From positions 1 to 43,856 of the forward strand of contig SYLX01000168.1 of assembly GCA_005808505.1 (NCBI GenBank): a stretch of DNA of 43,856 bases, read 5' to 3'. The position numbers and the translations under genes were made by a program. The notes beneath the pieces were generated by a model, which searched no databases, was not told the origin of the DNA, and saw nothing but the letters and a program-made list of their open reading frames with translations. The first letter of the stretch is position 1, and every line of letters starts with the position of its first letter. The DNA is from Bdellovibrionales bacterium. GTDB taxonomy: Bacteria > Bdellovibrionota > Bdellovibrionia > Bdellovibrionales > JAMPXM01. Of the stretch, positions 6,557 to 15,621 are shown in pieces.

Positions 6557-9430
6557 TTGCGCAGTAATCAGAAGATCGCTCTCATTTTAGTAGGAACCGG
6601 ACTCACTCTAGCGCTCGGGTTCAACAACTGCGGTCAGCCGCAGTTCGCGGCCGACGACGAATCCATCAAGAAAGCTCTTGATGCGGGCGGCGCGATCGTC
6701 ATCAATGACAACGCTCCCTACACAAGTTCTCACGATGTTCTCCTGAGCATCGAGAACCGTAGCGCTACAGAGATGTACGTCACCAACGATCCGACGTGCA
6801 AGGAAGGCGGACACTGGGAGCCACTGGCTGCCTCTAAACCTTGGAAGCTCTTTGGCTCAAACGGCCAGGCGCAAGTTTACGTGAAATTCCGCGAAAGTCC
6901 TTCGGAAGACCTCACGAGCAGCTGTATCGACGATGCGATCACGCACGACGATCAACCTCCGAGCGTTGCCGTAACTCGCGGTCTTGCAACTTTCATCAAT
7001 ACAGCGGACGCTTCGATTGAGTTCAGTGCTTCCGACGCCGTCAGCGGAATCGAAAGTGTCTCTTGCCAAAATGAAGGCGGCACACCGGTTAGCTGCACAA
7101 GCCCTTCAAAACGCTCGGGCATGGCTGAAGGCGGTCACTCGATTCAGCTGATCGCAAAAGACAAAGCTGGTAACAAGTCGCTGCCCGTGCTCGTGAGTTT
7201 CACGGTCGACATGACTCGTCCCGTACTCTCTTTGAATTCGACGCCTTCGAAAATCACGAATCAAACTGCCGCGCAGTTTCAATTCTCCGCAACTGACGCA
7301 GTTGCCGGGATCGATCGTTACGAGTGCAAAGTAGGTGCAGGTGCGTACGCTCTCTGCGCTAGCCCCTTCTCTCGCACTTTCGCTGAAGGCGAGCAGATCG
7401 TAAGCTTCCGCGCCATCGACCGCGCAGGCAACGCTTCAAACGAAGTGAGTTACTCATGGAAAGTCGACCTCTCGGCTCCGACGGTTACGATCACAAAAGG
7501 TCCGCAACCCTTCAGCGCGGAAGCTCGCAGCTCCTTTGAATTCACCGGCAGCGATGACGGCCAACCTCTCGTTCGTTATGAGTGCGCTGTTGATGGCGGG
7601 GCCCTCGCCGCTTGTACATCGCCTTTCACCTCTAGCTCTTTGGGCCAAGGTGCCCACAGCTTCCAAGTCGTCGGTTTCGATAGTGCAGGAAATCGTTCCG
7701 CGCCCGCTCTCTACAGCTGGGTCATCGATATGACCGCTCCGTCAGTTATGATCACGCAAGCTCCCGCAGCGTTCTCGAACTCACTTAGCAGCTCGTTTGG
7801 ATTCTCGGCTTCTGACTCGGGAAGCGGTATCGATCGCACTGAGTGTCAGATCGATGGATCAGGCTTTGCGGCTTGCAACTCGCCGAAGGCTTACGCGACA
7901 CTTGCGGAAGGCCAACACAAGTTTGACGTCCGCTCGATCGATAAAGCGGGCAACGTCTCTGCGGTTGCCTCTCACAGCTGGCGCATCGACGTAACGAAGC
8001 CGCTCGTGCAAATCACGTCGGGTCCTGCCGAGTGGGTAAAAGTTCGTACGGCTGACTTCGGTTTCAGCGGCACTGACGCTGGCGGCATCGCGCGCTTCGA
8101 GTGTGCGGTTGACTCTACAACTTACGCGGTATGCGCATCGCCGAAATCCTACGCGAACCAGTCGGAGACGACGCACACATTCTTAGTGCGTGCAGTTGAT
8201 AATGCTGGAAACGTTTCGGATTCCGTATCGCGCCAGTGGCGCGTCGATCTCACGGGTCCCGCGATCACGTTTGTAAAAGCTCCGGCCGCTTCGTTCGAAA
8301 GCATTGTTCCTGCGGTCGTCGAGTATTCAGTTGTAGACACTGGTATCGGCATCGCGAACATTACCTGCGGTTTGAACGGCAGCATGGCAGCATGCCCGGC
8401 TTCCGCCTCAGTCACGTTCTCGAACTTAGCGCCTGGTGATTACCGCTTTACGGTTGTAAGCCAAGATAAGCTTGGAAACCCTTCTTCGAACGAGATTTCT
8501 TGGAAAGTCACGAACACGATCGTGAACAAGACCCAAGCTGTTCGCGTAACGGAGAACAATCGCATCGACGTCCTCGTTGTCATCGACAACTCGGGCTCGA
8601 TGGATACCGAGCAGGCCAACATGGCGATGCGCTTCGGGACTTTCCTCGACAAGCTCAATGGTCTCAACTGGCAAGTTGGTATCGTGACGACCGACGTTTC
8701 TTCGAACGCAGTTCTGAAGGACGGTCGCTTGATTCAGTACAAAGATCGTCCGGGTCAGTACGTCGTGACATCATTGATGGACCCCGCTGTTGCAAAAGCT
8801 GATTTCGCAGCAACTATTCAACGCGCGAAAAGCGAAGGTAGCGGCAACGAACAAGGGATCGCGGCAACTTACCGCGCAATCAAACGTTCGCAAGATCCGA
8901 CGAAAGCGGAGAACGCTCCGAACGTAGGTCTCTTCCGCAGCGATGCGGCCCTTGCCGTCGTTGTGGTTACCGACGCCGATGAGACAAATCCTGCAGGGAC
9001 TCAAGAACAAAACAAACCTGAGTCACTCGTCAACCTCGTGAAGACGACTTGGCCCGGTAAAGCGTTCTCGTACCACTCGATCATCGTGAAACCTGGCGAC
9101 ACCGCTTGCAAAGGCATTAACGGGAACGAAAACTTCGGTCAGCAGTACGCGAACCTCTCGGCATTGACAGGTGGAGTCGTGGGTAGCGTCTGCGCAACTG
9201 ATTACGCAGCTCAGCTCGGCACCATCGGTCAAAGCTCGGTTGAGCTCGTTCGCTCGGTCAGCCTCGATTGCGCCCCCGTTGATAAAAACGGTGACGGCGT
9301 GAAAGACGTCGAAGTGACGCTCGCTAAAGGTGCGCCGGCTCCGAAGTTCACCATCGATGGCTCGAAAATCACTTTCGAGGCGAACTTGCCGGCTGGCGAC
9401 CACTCGATCAAGTACGCTTGTATCCAATAA
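6557..9430 (+). CDS. Large lipoprotein with six Ig-like repeats and a C-terminal VWA domain
   Basis: The 957-residue protein has a signal anchor ending GFNNCG, with Cys25 as the likely lipidated residue in an unusual lipobox. From about residue 134 to 665 there are six tandem repeats of about 88 residues. Each reads roughly AP-x-V-x-I, F-x-F-S-x-x-D, YEC (first Cys), A-x-C-x-SP (second Cys), H-x-F-x-V-x-x-x-D-x-A-GN-x-S, then S-W-x-V-D. They resemble bacterial Ig-like domains, each with a Cys pair about ten residues apart. A von Willebrand A domain follows, with the metal site D677-N-S679-G-S681 and later VVVTDADETN. A surface adhesion or ligand-binding role is inferred. The start is TTG with AGGGGGA just upstream; no ATG fits. 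Confidence 0.8.
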   Translation: MRSNQKIALILVGTGLTLALGFNNCGQPQFAADDESIKKALDAGGAIVINDNAPYTSSHDVLLSIENRSATEMYVTNDPTCKEGGHWEPLAASKPWKLFGSNGQAQVYVKFRESPSEDLTSSCIDDAITHDDQPPSVAVTRGLATFINTADASIEFSASDAVSGIESVSCQNEGGTPVSCTSPSKRSGMAEGGHSIQLIAKDKAGNKSLPVLVSFTVDMTRPVLSLNSTPSKITNQTAAQFQFSATDAVAGIDRYECKVGAGAYALCASPFSRTFAEGEQIVSFRAIDRAGNASNEVSYSWKVDLSAPTVTITKGPQPFSAEARSSFEFTGSDDGQPLVRYECAVDGGALAACTSPFTSSSLGQGAHSFQVVGFDSAGNRSAPALYSWVIDMTAPSVMITQAPAAFSNSLSSSFGFSASDSGSGIDRTECQIDGSGFAACNSPKAYATLAEGQHKFDVRSIDKAGNVSAVASHSWRIDVTKPLVQITSGPAEWVKVRTADFGFSGTDAGGIARFECAVDSTTYAVCASPKSYANQSETTHTFLVRAVDNAGNVSDSVSRQWRVDLTGPAITFVKAPAASFESIVPAVVEYSVVDTGIGIANITCGLNGSMAACPASASVTFSNLAPGDYRFTVVSQDKLGNPSSNEISWKVTNTIVNKTQAVRVTENNRIDVLVVIDNSGSMDTEQANMAMRFGTFLDKLNGLNWQVGIVTTDVSSNAVLKDGRLIQYKDRPGQYVVTSLMDPAVAKADFAATIQRAKSEGSGNEQGIAATYRAIKRSQDPTKAENAPNVGLFRSDAALAVVVVTDADETNPAGTQEQNKPESLVNLVKTTWPGKAFSYHSIIVKPGDTACKGINGNENFGQQYANLSALTGGVVGSVCATDYAAQLGTIGQSSVELVRSVSLDCAPVDKNGDGVKDVEVTLAKGAPAPKFTIDGSKITFEANLPAGDHSIKYACIQ

Positions 9431-9451
9431 TTTCTTAATTCAAATGATCTT

Positions 9452-9480
9452 GAGCGCCCCCGAAGTTTAACGGGGCGCTC
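9452..9480 (+). terminator. Hairpin downstream of the VWA lipoprotein gene
   Basis: GAGCGCCCC (9452-9460) pairs with GGGGCGCTC (9472-9480): nine perfect base pairs with an 11-base loop, starting 22 bases after the stop. It is GC-rich and well placed, but no T-run follows. Confidence 0.5.
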
Positions 9481-9566
9481 CAGACCTCCTACCTAGACCT
9501 TCATCCCCGGCTGAAAAAACGAACTGGACTCCCGTCCCGTAATTAAGTCGGGTATGACTTGGGTCT

Positions 9567-10775
9567 ATGAAACAATCGATTCAGCGCACTGACTTTGACC
9601 GTGTCATGGTTCCCAACTATAGCCCCGCCGCGTATATCCCCGTTAAGGGATCCGGCTCGCGTGTCTGGGATCAAAGCGGAAAAGAATATATCGATTTTGC
9701 TGCCGGCATCGCCGTGAGCTGCGTAGGGCACGCTCACCCGCACCTCATCCAAGCTCTAAATGATCAAGCTCAACGAATCTGGCATTTAAGCAACACGCTC
9801 ACGAACGAGCAAGCGATTCGCCTTGCGCATCGATTGATCGAGTCGACGTTCGCGGAAAAAGTTTTCTTCGCGAACTCTGGAGCTGAAGCGAACGAAGCGG
9901 CGTTCAAACTCGCCCGTCGTTACGGAATCGAAAAGCACGGGCCGGAAAAAACCGAAATCATTGCGTTCAACAACGCTTTCCACGGTCGCACCTTCTTTAC
10001 CGTCTGCGTGGGTGGGCAACCGAAATATTCCGATGGCTTCGGTCCTCGTCCCGGCGATATCACGCATGTCCCTTACAACGACATCAAAGCACTTGAAGCC
10101 AAAATGAGCGCGCGAACTTGCGCGGTGGTGATCGAGCCGGTTCAGGGAGAAGGCGGGATCACCCCCGCAAAAGCCGATTACTTGAAGCAAGTTCGTGAGC
10201 TTTGCGATAAGCACAAAGCTCTTCTCGTCTTTGACGAAATTCAAACCGGCATGGGCCGCTGCGGAAAGCTCTTTGCTTATCAGCATTACGGCGTCACTCC
10301 CGATATTCTCACGTCGGCTAAAGGGATCGGCGGAGGCTTTCCGCTTGGCGCGATGCTGACGACAGCCGAAGTTGCGGCTGCCCTTGCATTCGGAACTCAC
10401 GGAAGCACATACGGCGGAAACCCACTTGCTTGTGCCGTCGGAAACGCGGTACTTGATCTTGTGAATAAACCAGAAGTTCTCGATGGCATTGTTCAGCGAG
10501 GCGAGTTCATCCGAAAGCGGATTACTGCACTCAATGAGAAGTTCCAACTCTTCTCCGAAGTGCGTGGCCTCGGTTTGATGCTTGGCTCGGCTCTTTCGGA
10601 TAAGTACAAGGGCAAAGCTAAAGACATCATGAAACTCTGCGAAGAAGAAGGCCTCATGGTTCTCCAAGCGGGCCCTGATGTTGTTCGCATGGTGCCTTCT
10701 CTGATCATTCCACAAGCCGATCTCGAAGAAGGGTTGAAACGCTTCGAACGCGCGTTGGAAAGATTCACGAAATAA
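9567..10775 (+). CDS. argD: Acetylornithine aminotransferase (class III PLP aminotransferase)
   Basis: ArgD converts N-acetylglutamate semialdehyde to N-acetylornithine with glutamate as amino donor in arginine synthesis. Many ArgD proteins also act on the succinyl-diaminopimelate step of lysine synthesis. The 402 residues are the usual length and collinear with enterobacterial ArgD/Ast[62 protein letters not shown] and [12 protein letters not shown]. The PLP lysine is Lys252 in [11 protein letters not shown], followed by [24 protein letters not shown] and TPDILTSAK are closer to ArgD than to AstC, and no other arginine-degradation gene is nearby. The cytosolic SDR gene follows after 30 bases, probably in one transcript. 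4-aminobutyrate-type transaminase activity is the alternative. Confidence 0.88.
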   Translation: MKQSIQRTDFDRVMVPNYSPAAYIPVKGSGSRVWDQSGKEYIDFAAGIAVSCVGHAHPHLIQALNDQAQRIWHLSNTLTNEQAIRLAHRLIESTFAEKVFFANSGAEANEAAFKLARRYGIEKHGPEKTEIIAFNNAFHGRTFFTVCVGGQPKYSDGFGPRPGDITHVPYNDIKALEAKMSARTCAVVIEPVQGEGGITPAKADYLKQVRELCDKHKALLVFDEIQTGMGRCGKLFAYQHYGVTPDILTSAKGIGGGFPLGAMLTTAEVAAALAFGTHGSTYGGNPLACAVGNAVLDLVNKPEVLDGIVQRGEFIRKRITALNEKFQLFSEVRGLGLMLGSALSDKYKGKAKDIMKLCEEEGLMVLQAGPDVVRMVPSLIIPQADLEEGLKRFERALERFTK

Positions 10776-10805
10776 CGAAGACTTCTCTGCTTTGATGGAG
10801 CCAGA

Positions 10806-12362
10806 ATGGCTGATCCTATGTTCAAGGGAGGCAATGCCTCCCTTTCCGTTGATGAAATTCAAAATTGCATCAAGATTCTTGAAAGACTCGTCGGCGAAAG
10901 TTCGCGAATCGCTGAGCTTTCACACGAACAGCGTGTCGCCTTGATGGCAGCAGCGGGTCGACTCTCGCGCCCAGCGAAAGACGAGATTCGCAAACGCAAC
11001 AAAGACATCGATCGCGAGCGTCGGAAGAAAATCGTGAGAGAAGACCGTCAAGCTCGTGCCACCACGGGAATTCGGGAAGCACGGCTCAACGCCGTGTTCG
11101 TAGCGCCGCTACAAATTGCGAGTGCAGAAACCAATCCCGCAGACGAGCGAATCTTAAAATCGCCTCGCAACTGCTATGTCTGCAAAGAGACCTTCTCGCG
11201 TCTTCACCACTTCTATGATTCCATGTGCCCGAAGTGCGCGGATTTCAATTATCAGAAACGTTTTCAAACGGCACCGTTACATGGGCGAGTCGCTTTGATC
11301 ACGGGTTCGCGTCTGAAGATCGGTTATCATGCGACTTTGATGATGTTGCGAGCTGGCGCTCGTGTCATCGCAACGACCCGTTTTCCTGTGGATTCAGCGC
11401 TTCGCTTCTCGCGCGAGGAAGATTACGCGGATTGGGCCGATCGACTCGAAATTCATGGGCTCGATCTTCGTCACACACCAAGCGTGGAACTCTTTGCACG
11501 TTACATCGAACAGAATGTCGAACGGCTCGACATCCTCATCAATAACGCCGCACAAACCGTGCGACGCCCTCCGGGTTTTTATGCGCATTTGATGGAGAAT
11601 GAAGCCAAAGCGTTCAACGATCTGCCGGTCGAAGCACGCGTCCTGCTGGCCTCACACGAAACGTGTAAAACTCAGCTCAACGCTCTCTGCGCGCAACCGC
11701 TGTCAAACGATTCGAACCTTCCCGTTGCGTGGCACGGGCAAGGCCCCGGTGTCGGAATTCGCGCTTCCGCAAAGCTCTCGCAAATTCCCTACTCCTACGA
11801 CAACTCGCTTGCGGTAGAAGAAGTTTTCCCAAGTGGAAAACTGGATGCGGATCTTCAGCAGGTGGATCTTCGTCAGACAAATTCGTGGCGCTTGAAACTT
11901 GCGGATGTCCCGACGCCCGAAATGCTCGAAGTCCAACTCGTCAATTCGGTTGCTCCCTTTGTTCTTTGTAGCCGTTTGACGCCTCTCATGCGACGGGACA
12001 ACACGGGCGAAAAGCACATCGTGAACGTGACCGCGATGGAAGGAAAGTTCTATCGTTTCACGAAGAGTGATCGTCACCCCCACACGAATATGGCAAAAGC
12101 CGCGCTGAACATGCTCACGCACACATCCGCCAGTGATCTCGCGAAAGATGGGATTTACATGAACGCGGTGGATACAGGATGGGTGACGGATGAAGATCCG
12201 GCCCAGCTCGCGCAGATGAAACAAGATGTGCATGATTTCCAGCCGCCGCTCGACATCGTCGACGGAGCGGCGCGAGTTTGTGATCCGTTCTTCGACGGCA
12301 TTTTGACTGGTAAACACTGGTGCGGAAAATTCTTAAAAGATTATTTCCCCACGGATTGGTGA
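10806..12362 (+). CDS. SDR-family oxidoreductase-like protein with N-terminal zinc ribbon
   Basis: This 518-residue protein is about twice the usual SDR length. Residues 1-110 are helical and charged. A four-cysteine zinc ribbon follows (C123-x2-C126, C141-x2-C144, in CYVCKETF and CPKC). A Rossmann domain then starts at [14 protein letters not shown] (dinucleotide loop, residues 166-173), with the SDR motif NNAA (LINNAAQT). The usual catalytic Tyr-x3-Lys is Thr427-x3-Lys431 ([10 protein letters not shown]), so the proton-donating tyrosine is missing. An insertion of roughly 100 residues separates NNAA from the active-site region. Fold and cofactor binding are well supported, but reductase activity is not. 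The ATG at 10806 has GGAG 6 bases upstream. It lies between argD and a methyltransferase gene that starts 4 bases after its stop. Confidence 0.75.
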   Translation: MADPMFKGGNASLSVDEIQNCIKILERLVGESSRIAELSHEQRVALMAAAGRLSRPAKDEIRKRNKDIDRERRKKIVREDRQARATTGIREARLNAVFVAPLQIASAETNPADERILKSPRNCYVCKETFSRLHHFYDSMCPKCADFNYQKRFQTAPLHGRVALITGSRLKIGYHATLMMLRAGARVIATTRFPVDSALRFSREEDYADWADRLEIHGLDLRHTPSVELFARYIEQNVERLDILINNAAQTVRRPPGFYAHLMENEAKAFNDLPVEARVLLASHETCKTQLNALCAQPLSNDSNLPVAWHGQGPGVGIRASAKLSQIPYSYDNSLAVEEVFPSGKLDADLQQVDLRQTNSWRLKLADVPTPEMLEVQLVNSVAPFVLCSRLTPLMRRDNTGEKHIVNVTAMEGKFYRFTKSDRHPHTNMAKAALNMLTHTSASDLAKDGIYMNAVDTGWVTDEDPAQLAQMKQDVHDFQPPLDIVDGAARVCDPFFDGILTGKHWCGKFLKDYFPTDW

Positions 12363-12365
12363 ATC

Positions 12366-13427
12366 ATGAACGAGACGCTTCGTGCCCTCCTAGTTGCAAG
12401 CTTTGAGGGCGACCAGCGTGCCCTCGAAATCGATCAGTTCAAAACAACAGCTAAGCGCGCCCTCCTAAATTCGACTGCGGATGAGCTTGCTAATATCTTT
12501 GTCCTTTCTTCGTTCCTTTCAGGTGTCTGTACTTCGCTTGATGAAAAAGCCTGGAATCTTCGGGAAACCGAAGGAGCCTTCACAAATTTTCTGGACGGGA
12601 CGCTGACCCGCGAGCTTTCGCCGCTCGCATTTCTCGGAGACTCGCTTCGTCGAGAGCCCCGCAAACAGCTCAGCAAAAAAGCCAATCTCATAGCTTTAAC
12701 GGTTAGCGAGATCGTGCGGATGCAGCCAGCGGATCCGCTTTTCCAAATGTTCATTCGCGCGACGATGAACGAAATGGATAAGCTCACCCGCTACGAATCT
12801 CGATATCAGACCGAGAGCGAGTGGTTTGCAAATTCGCTCTACCGTGCCTTTGATGAGATGGATCGCATCTTGGGCGTGGATTACGCTCACGACAAAAATA
12901 TGAAAACGGATCTGAATATGAAAGAGAGGCTCTACGAAGGAGCCGGAATCGGAGTACAGACATCCTACATTTCGGTGCTCCTCGCTCTCGAGGCGATTCA
13001 ACCTGCATCGGGCTCCTCCTTTATCGATCTCGGGTCAGGTTACGGCCGAGTTGGATTCGTGATCGGGCTCCTACGGCCGGACATGGATTTTATCGGTTAC
13101 GAATACGTTGAGCACCGCGTGACGCACTCTCAAGCTTGTGCGGACCGCGCAGGCCTTTCAGAGAAAGTCCGCTTCATCACCCAAGACCTTTCAGCGCGTG
13201 ACTTCGCGATTCCGGTCGCCGATGTCTATTACATGTATGACCCGTTTAGCCGTGAAACTTACGAACACGTTTTTGCGCAGCTCAAAAAAATTGGGCGCGA
13301 ACGGGCCATCACAGTAGTTACGAAGGGTCGGGCTTCCGGCTGGTTCGCCGAAACGATTCGAGGAGAAAAATGGGCAACCGAACCCATGTGTGACGAAGGC
13401 ACACTCGGGATCTTTAAATCTGCTTAA
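12366..13427 (+). CDS. Class I SAM-dependent methyltransferase
   Basis: Of 353 residues, the N-terminal 190 are helical and unrecognised. The C-terminal domain has the SAM-binding motif I FIDLGSGYGRVGF (Asp221, Gly223, Gly225, Gly227), then IGYEYVEHRV (the acidic strand-2 end that binds the SAM ribose) and VYYMYDPFSRETY at the strand-4 position. Substrate is unknown. The N-terminal helical region may bring in the substrate, and the MKERLYEGAGIGVQTSY stretch just before motif I is typical of methyltransferases that open with a lid helix. The gene starts 4 bases after the SDR stop, so the two are almost certainly co-transcribed and may act in one process. The ribosome binding site is weak. Confidence 0.75.
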   Translation: MNETLRALLVASFEGDQRALEIDQFKTTAKRALLNSTADELANIFVLSSFLSGVCTSLDEKAWNLRETEGAFTNFLDGTLTRELSPLAFLGDSLRREPRKQLSKKANLIALTVSEIVRMQPADPLFQMFIRATMNEMDKLTRYESRYQTESEWFANSLYRAFDEMDRILGVDYAHDKNMKTDLNMKERLYEGAGIGVQTSYISVLLALEAIQPASGSSFIDLGSGYGRVGFVIGLLRPDMDFIGYEYVEHRVTHSQACADRAGLSEKVRFITQDLSARDFAIPVADVYYMYDPFSRETYEHVFAQLKKIGRERAITVVTKGRASGWFAETIRGEKWATEPMCDEGTLGIFKSA

Positions 13428-13522
13428 TGCCTCGAAATGGCGCGCAGCATGCCTTGTGTCGCGCATTGCCTTGGCGCAAGCGCTGAAGGATAAACGAGCT
13501 TCAACCTACGAGGGCTGAAGTC

Positions 13523-14239
13523 ATGATCGAAGTTTATTACTGGACAACTCCCAACGGACACAAGGTCACCCTCTTCTGCGAGGAAGCAGGAGTTCCCTAC
13601 AAAATCATTCCCGTGAACATCAGCACGGGTGAACAATTCAAACCTGATTTTCTTGAGATCTCCCCGAACAACCGTGTCCCCGCAATGGTCGATACGGAGC
13701 CTAAAGGGGGCGGCGCACCTATTTCGGTTTTTGAATCGGGAGCAATTTTACTTTATCTCGCAGAAAAGACCGGCAAGTTTTTGCCGGCATCTCCTCGAGA
13801 ACGGGCCGATGTTCAGCAGTGGCTCTTCTGGCAGATGGCGGGACTCGGTCCGATGGCGGGGCAAAATCACCACTTTGGTCTGTATGCGCCTGAGAAAATC
13901 CCTTACGCGATCGACCGTTATCGTAAAGAAACCAACCGTCTTTACGGCGTCCTCAACAAACGCTTAGCGAATCGCGAATTCATCGCGCACGAGTATTCGA
14001 TTGCCGACATGGCTTGTTATCCATGGATTGTGCCGCACGAAAAGCAGGGCCAGAATCTGGCCGACTTTCCTCATCTTAAGAGATGGTTTGAATCTATCGC
14101 CGCAAGACCCGCGACGAAGGCGGCTTACGAAAAGGGAAAGGCAGTCAACTCGCAGCCGACGGTCAACGAAGAGGCTAGAAAGTTTTTGTTTAATCAAACC
14201 GCAGAGTCAATTGAGTCACTCGCAGCAAGTAAGAAATAA
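13523..14239 (+). CDS. yfcG: Glutathione S-transferase family disulfide-bond oxidoreductase, YfcG-like
   Basis: The 238 residues match E. coli YfcG (Nu-class GST, a glutathione-dependent disulfide reductase) along the whole length. The thioredoxin-like N-domain has TTPNGHKVTLFCEE and ISPNNRVPAMVD, then the glutathione-binding FESGAILLYLAEKTG. The helical C-domain has QWLFWQMAGLGPMAGQNHHF, PYAIDRYRKET and YSIADMACYPW. Thr8-Pro9-Asn10-Gly11 replaces a classic catalytic Ser/Tyr, as in YfcG and YghU. The product is cytosolic. The C-terminus is slightly extended (to ESLAASKK). The ATG at 13523 has GAGGG 8 bases upstream. A 95-base spacer separates it from the methyltransferase gene, so it could share that transcript or have its own promoter. 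Confidence 0.88.
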   Translation: MIEVYYWTTPNGHKVTLFCEEAGVPYKIIPVNISTGEQFKPDFLEISPNNRVPAMVDTEPKGGGAPISVFESGAILLYLAEKTGKFLPASPRERADVQQWLFWQMAGLGPMAGQNHHFGLYAPEKIPYAIDRYRKETNRLYGVLNKRLANREFIAHEYSIADMACYPWIVPHEKQGQNLADFPHLKRWFESIAARPATKAAYEKGKAVNSQPTVNEEARKFLFNQTAESIESLAASKK

Positions 14240-14267
14240 AAAGAGGCCCGGGAAAGCGCTTTACGAA

Positions 14268-14286
14268 GGCGCTCCAAAAAAGCGCC
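14268..14286 (+). terminator. Hairpin downstream of the YfcG-like gene
   Basis: GGCGCT (14268-14273) pairs with AGCGCC (14281-14286) around a CCAAAAA loop. It is nested inside an outer pairing of AGGCCC (14244-14249) with GGGCCT (14296-14301). There is no T-run on the + strand, so efficiency is uncertain. Confidence 0.4.
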
Positions 14287-14301
14287 TAAAGAAATGGGCC
14301 T

Positions 14302-14325
14302 AAAAAAATGGGCCAGTAGCGGCCC
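14302..14325 (-). terminator. Rho-independent terminator of the DUF2147 gene
   Basis: On the - strand GGGCC (14325-14321), a 6-base loop and GGCCC (14314-14310) are followed by A and a run of seven T (14308-14302). It begins 9 bases beyond the stop of the leftward DUF2147 gene. It has the standard stem plus T-run form. Confidence 0.65.
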
Positions 14326-14333
14326 TCGGTCCC

Positions 14334-14768
14334 TTATTTTTCGCGCAACCAAGTTTGGGTGCGACCTATCAGGCTGAAACCGATAAAGCCGCGAACTTCT
14401 AGTTTTTCGCCGTTATCGATCAGCTTCATTTTCGCTTTATAGGTCTTCCCGTTTTTAGGATCCATGATTTGGCCGCCGGCCCACTCGTTGGATCCTTTTT
14501 CCCGAAGACCCCAGACGATTTCTAAGCCTTTAATGGGCTTATCCTTCTTATCGCCGGGGCACTCCTTGCAGACGGGGTTGGCCTCGTCGGGGTTGATTAA
14601 GTCGGCGATACGGCCTTTAAACTCGTCGCCTTCTTTATAGATCTCAACGATCGACTTGGGCTTGCCCGTTTCGTCATCGATTGTTTTCCATTTTCCCGCC
14701 GGGCTTGGCGTTTGCGCCCAAGCTCCAAAAGACACCAACAGCATCGGAATTGTCAGAAGTGTTTTCAT
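14334..14768 (-). CDS. Secreted DUF2147 family protein
   Basis: The protein is 144 residues with a signal peptide (MKTLLTIPMLLVSFGAWAQ). The mature part shows the DUF2147 pattern: GKWKTIDDETGKPKSIVEIY at the start, FKGRI and a Cys pair in PVCKECPGD. IKGLEIVWGLRE, WAGGQIMDPKNGKTYKAKM and a C-terminal LEVRGFIGFSLIGRTQTW follow. Members are small periplasmic beta-barrel-like proteins of unknown function, often in stress or envelope contexts. Length and motif order are complete. The start has a short GAGG upstream, and the gene ends at a good rho-independent terminator. Confidence 0.85.
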   Translation of the reverse strand: MKTLLTIPMLLVSFGAWAQTPSPAGKWKTIDDETGKPKSIVEIYKEGDEFKGRIADLINPDEANPVCKECPGDKKDKPIKGLEIVWGLREKGSNEWAGGQIMDPKNGKTYKAKMKLIDNGEKLEVRGFIGFSLIGRTQTWLREK

Positions 14769-15072
14769 GGCCTCGATGGGAGCACGGAAAAAGCCCCGGA
14801 GGCAACGCGATTTCGAAGGTGATTTCTCGAAAACTGACTCACTTCGATACGAATCCGACCTCAGCTCGAATATAGCCCGTCGAACTTTTTTGCATGGGAG
14901 TTTTCTGACAACGCCTGCTCGACCAAAAGACGCATGTTAAGCCTGTCAGGAATTCGCACAGTGTCTGACCAGCAATCACCCAAAACCCGGCCTTGTGGTT
15001 GTGCACAGGGCTTGCAATCCTCATTAAACAACAGCCGGTAAGTTTCGCCGGATGAGTCCAGAAGGAGGCCCC
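14769..15072. other. Intergenic region between divergent genes
   Basis: These 304 bases must hold the promoters of the DUF2147 gene and the HcpA-like gene. AAGGAGG at 15060-15066 is the strong ribosome binding site of the latter. I see no further structure I can support. Confidence 0.5.
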
Positions 15073-15549
15073 ATGCGCCAAACGACTACTCTCTCAATCC
15101 TCGGTTTCACAGTAGCCTTCCTGTCCCTCATCAGCTTCGAAACGAAAGCGGCTCCCGCAGAAAATCAAAACCAAGTGAGCGTTTGGGAGAAGGTCTGCAA
15201 CCAAGGCGTCACGGCCGCATGCCGCAAAGCTGCTTTCGTCCTCGAAGAGCGAATGATCGAAGCCGACATCGCGGAAGAAGAAACAGCACTTCGCACTCGT
15301 CTTCTCGGCGTTTCGCGCCTCGGCTGCGATAAAGGCGACGTTGCTAGCTGCGCTCAGCTCTACTTCACAGATTCAACAACTGAGAATTTGAAGACCGCTA
15401 AAGAAACAGCTGAGAAAAGCTGCTCGAAAGGTAAGTCTGAGAGCTGCAAAATCTTGAACAAGATCAACGAGGCGGCCGAGAAGTCTGCGGAAATTACGGA
15501 AGCCGATCTTTCGACTTTCGAAAACTTCCTTGCTTCAAACCGTCGATAA
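15073..15549 (+). CDS. Secreted Sel1/HcpA-like cysteine-rich protein
   Basis: This 158-residue protein has a signal peptide (MRQTTTLSILGFTVAFLSLIS, cleavage near TKAAPA). It is followed by short helical repeats with paired cysteines: VCNQGVTAACRKAAFVLEE, GCDKGDVASCAQLYF and SCSKGKSESCKILNK. The spacing Cys-x7-Cys at the ends of helix pairs is that of Sel1-like repeats in Helicobacter HcpA-type secreted proteins, where the disulfide locks each repeat. About three repeats are present, fewer than usual. A periplasmic or secreted protein-binding role is inferred. I start at the ATG at 15073, which has AAGGAGG 6 bases upstream; an ATG at 15052 would put seven residues before the signal peptide. 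Confidence 0.7.
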   Translation: MRQTTTLSILGFTVAFLSLISFETKAAPAENQNQVSVWEKVCNQGVTAACRKAAFVLEERMIEADIAEEETALRTRLLGVSRLGCDKGDVASCAQLYFTDSTTENLKTAKETAEKSCSKGKSESCKILNKINEAAEKSAEITEADLSTFENFLASNRR

Positions 15550-15567
15550 TTTCTATCGCCCCTAAAT

Positions 15568-15586
15568 CGCCTCATCGGATGAGGCG
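15568..15586. terminator. Terminator-like hairpin between convergent genes
   Basis: CGCCTCATC (15568-15576) and GATGAGGCG (15578-15586) are perfect inverted repeats around a single base, giving a 7-bp stem with a 5-base loop in practice. It lies between the stops of the HcpA-like and MscS-like genes and could serve both. There is no T-run. Confidence 0.5.
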
Positions 15587-15621
15587 AGCCCCATTTTCCA
15601 ATCTCAACCTTCAGAACAACT

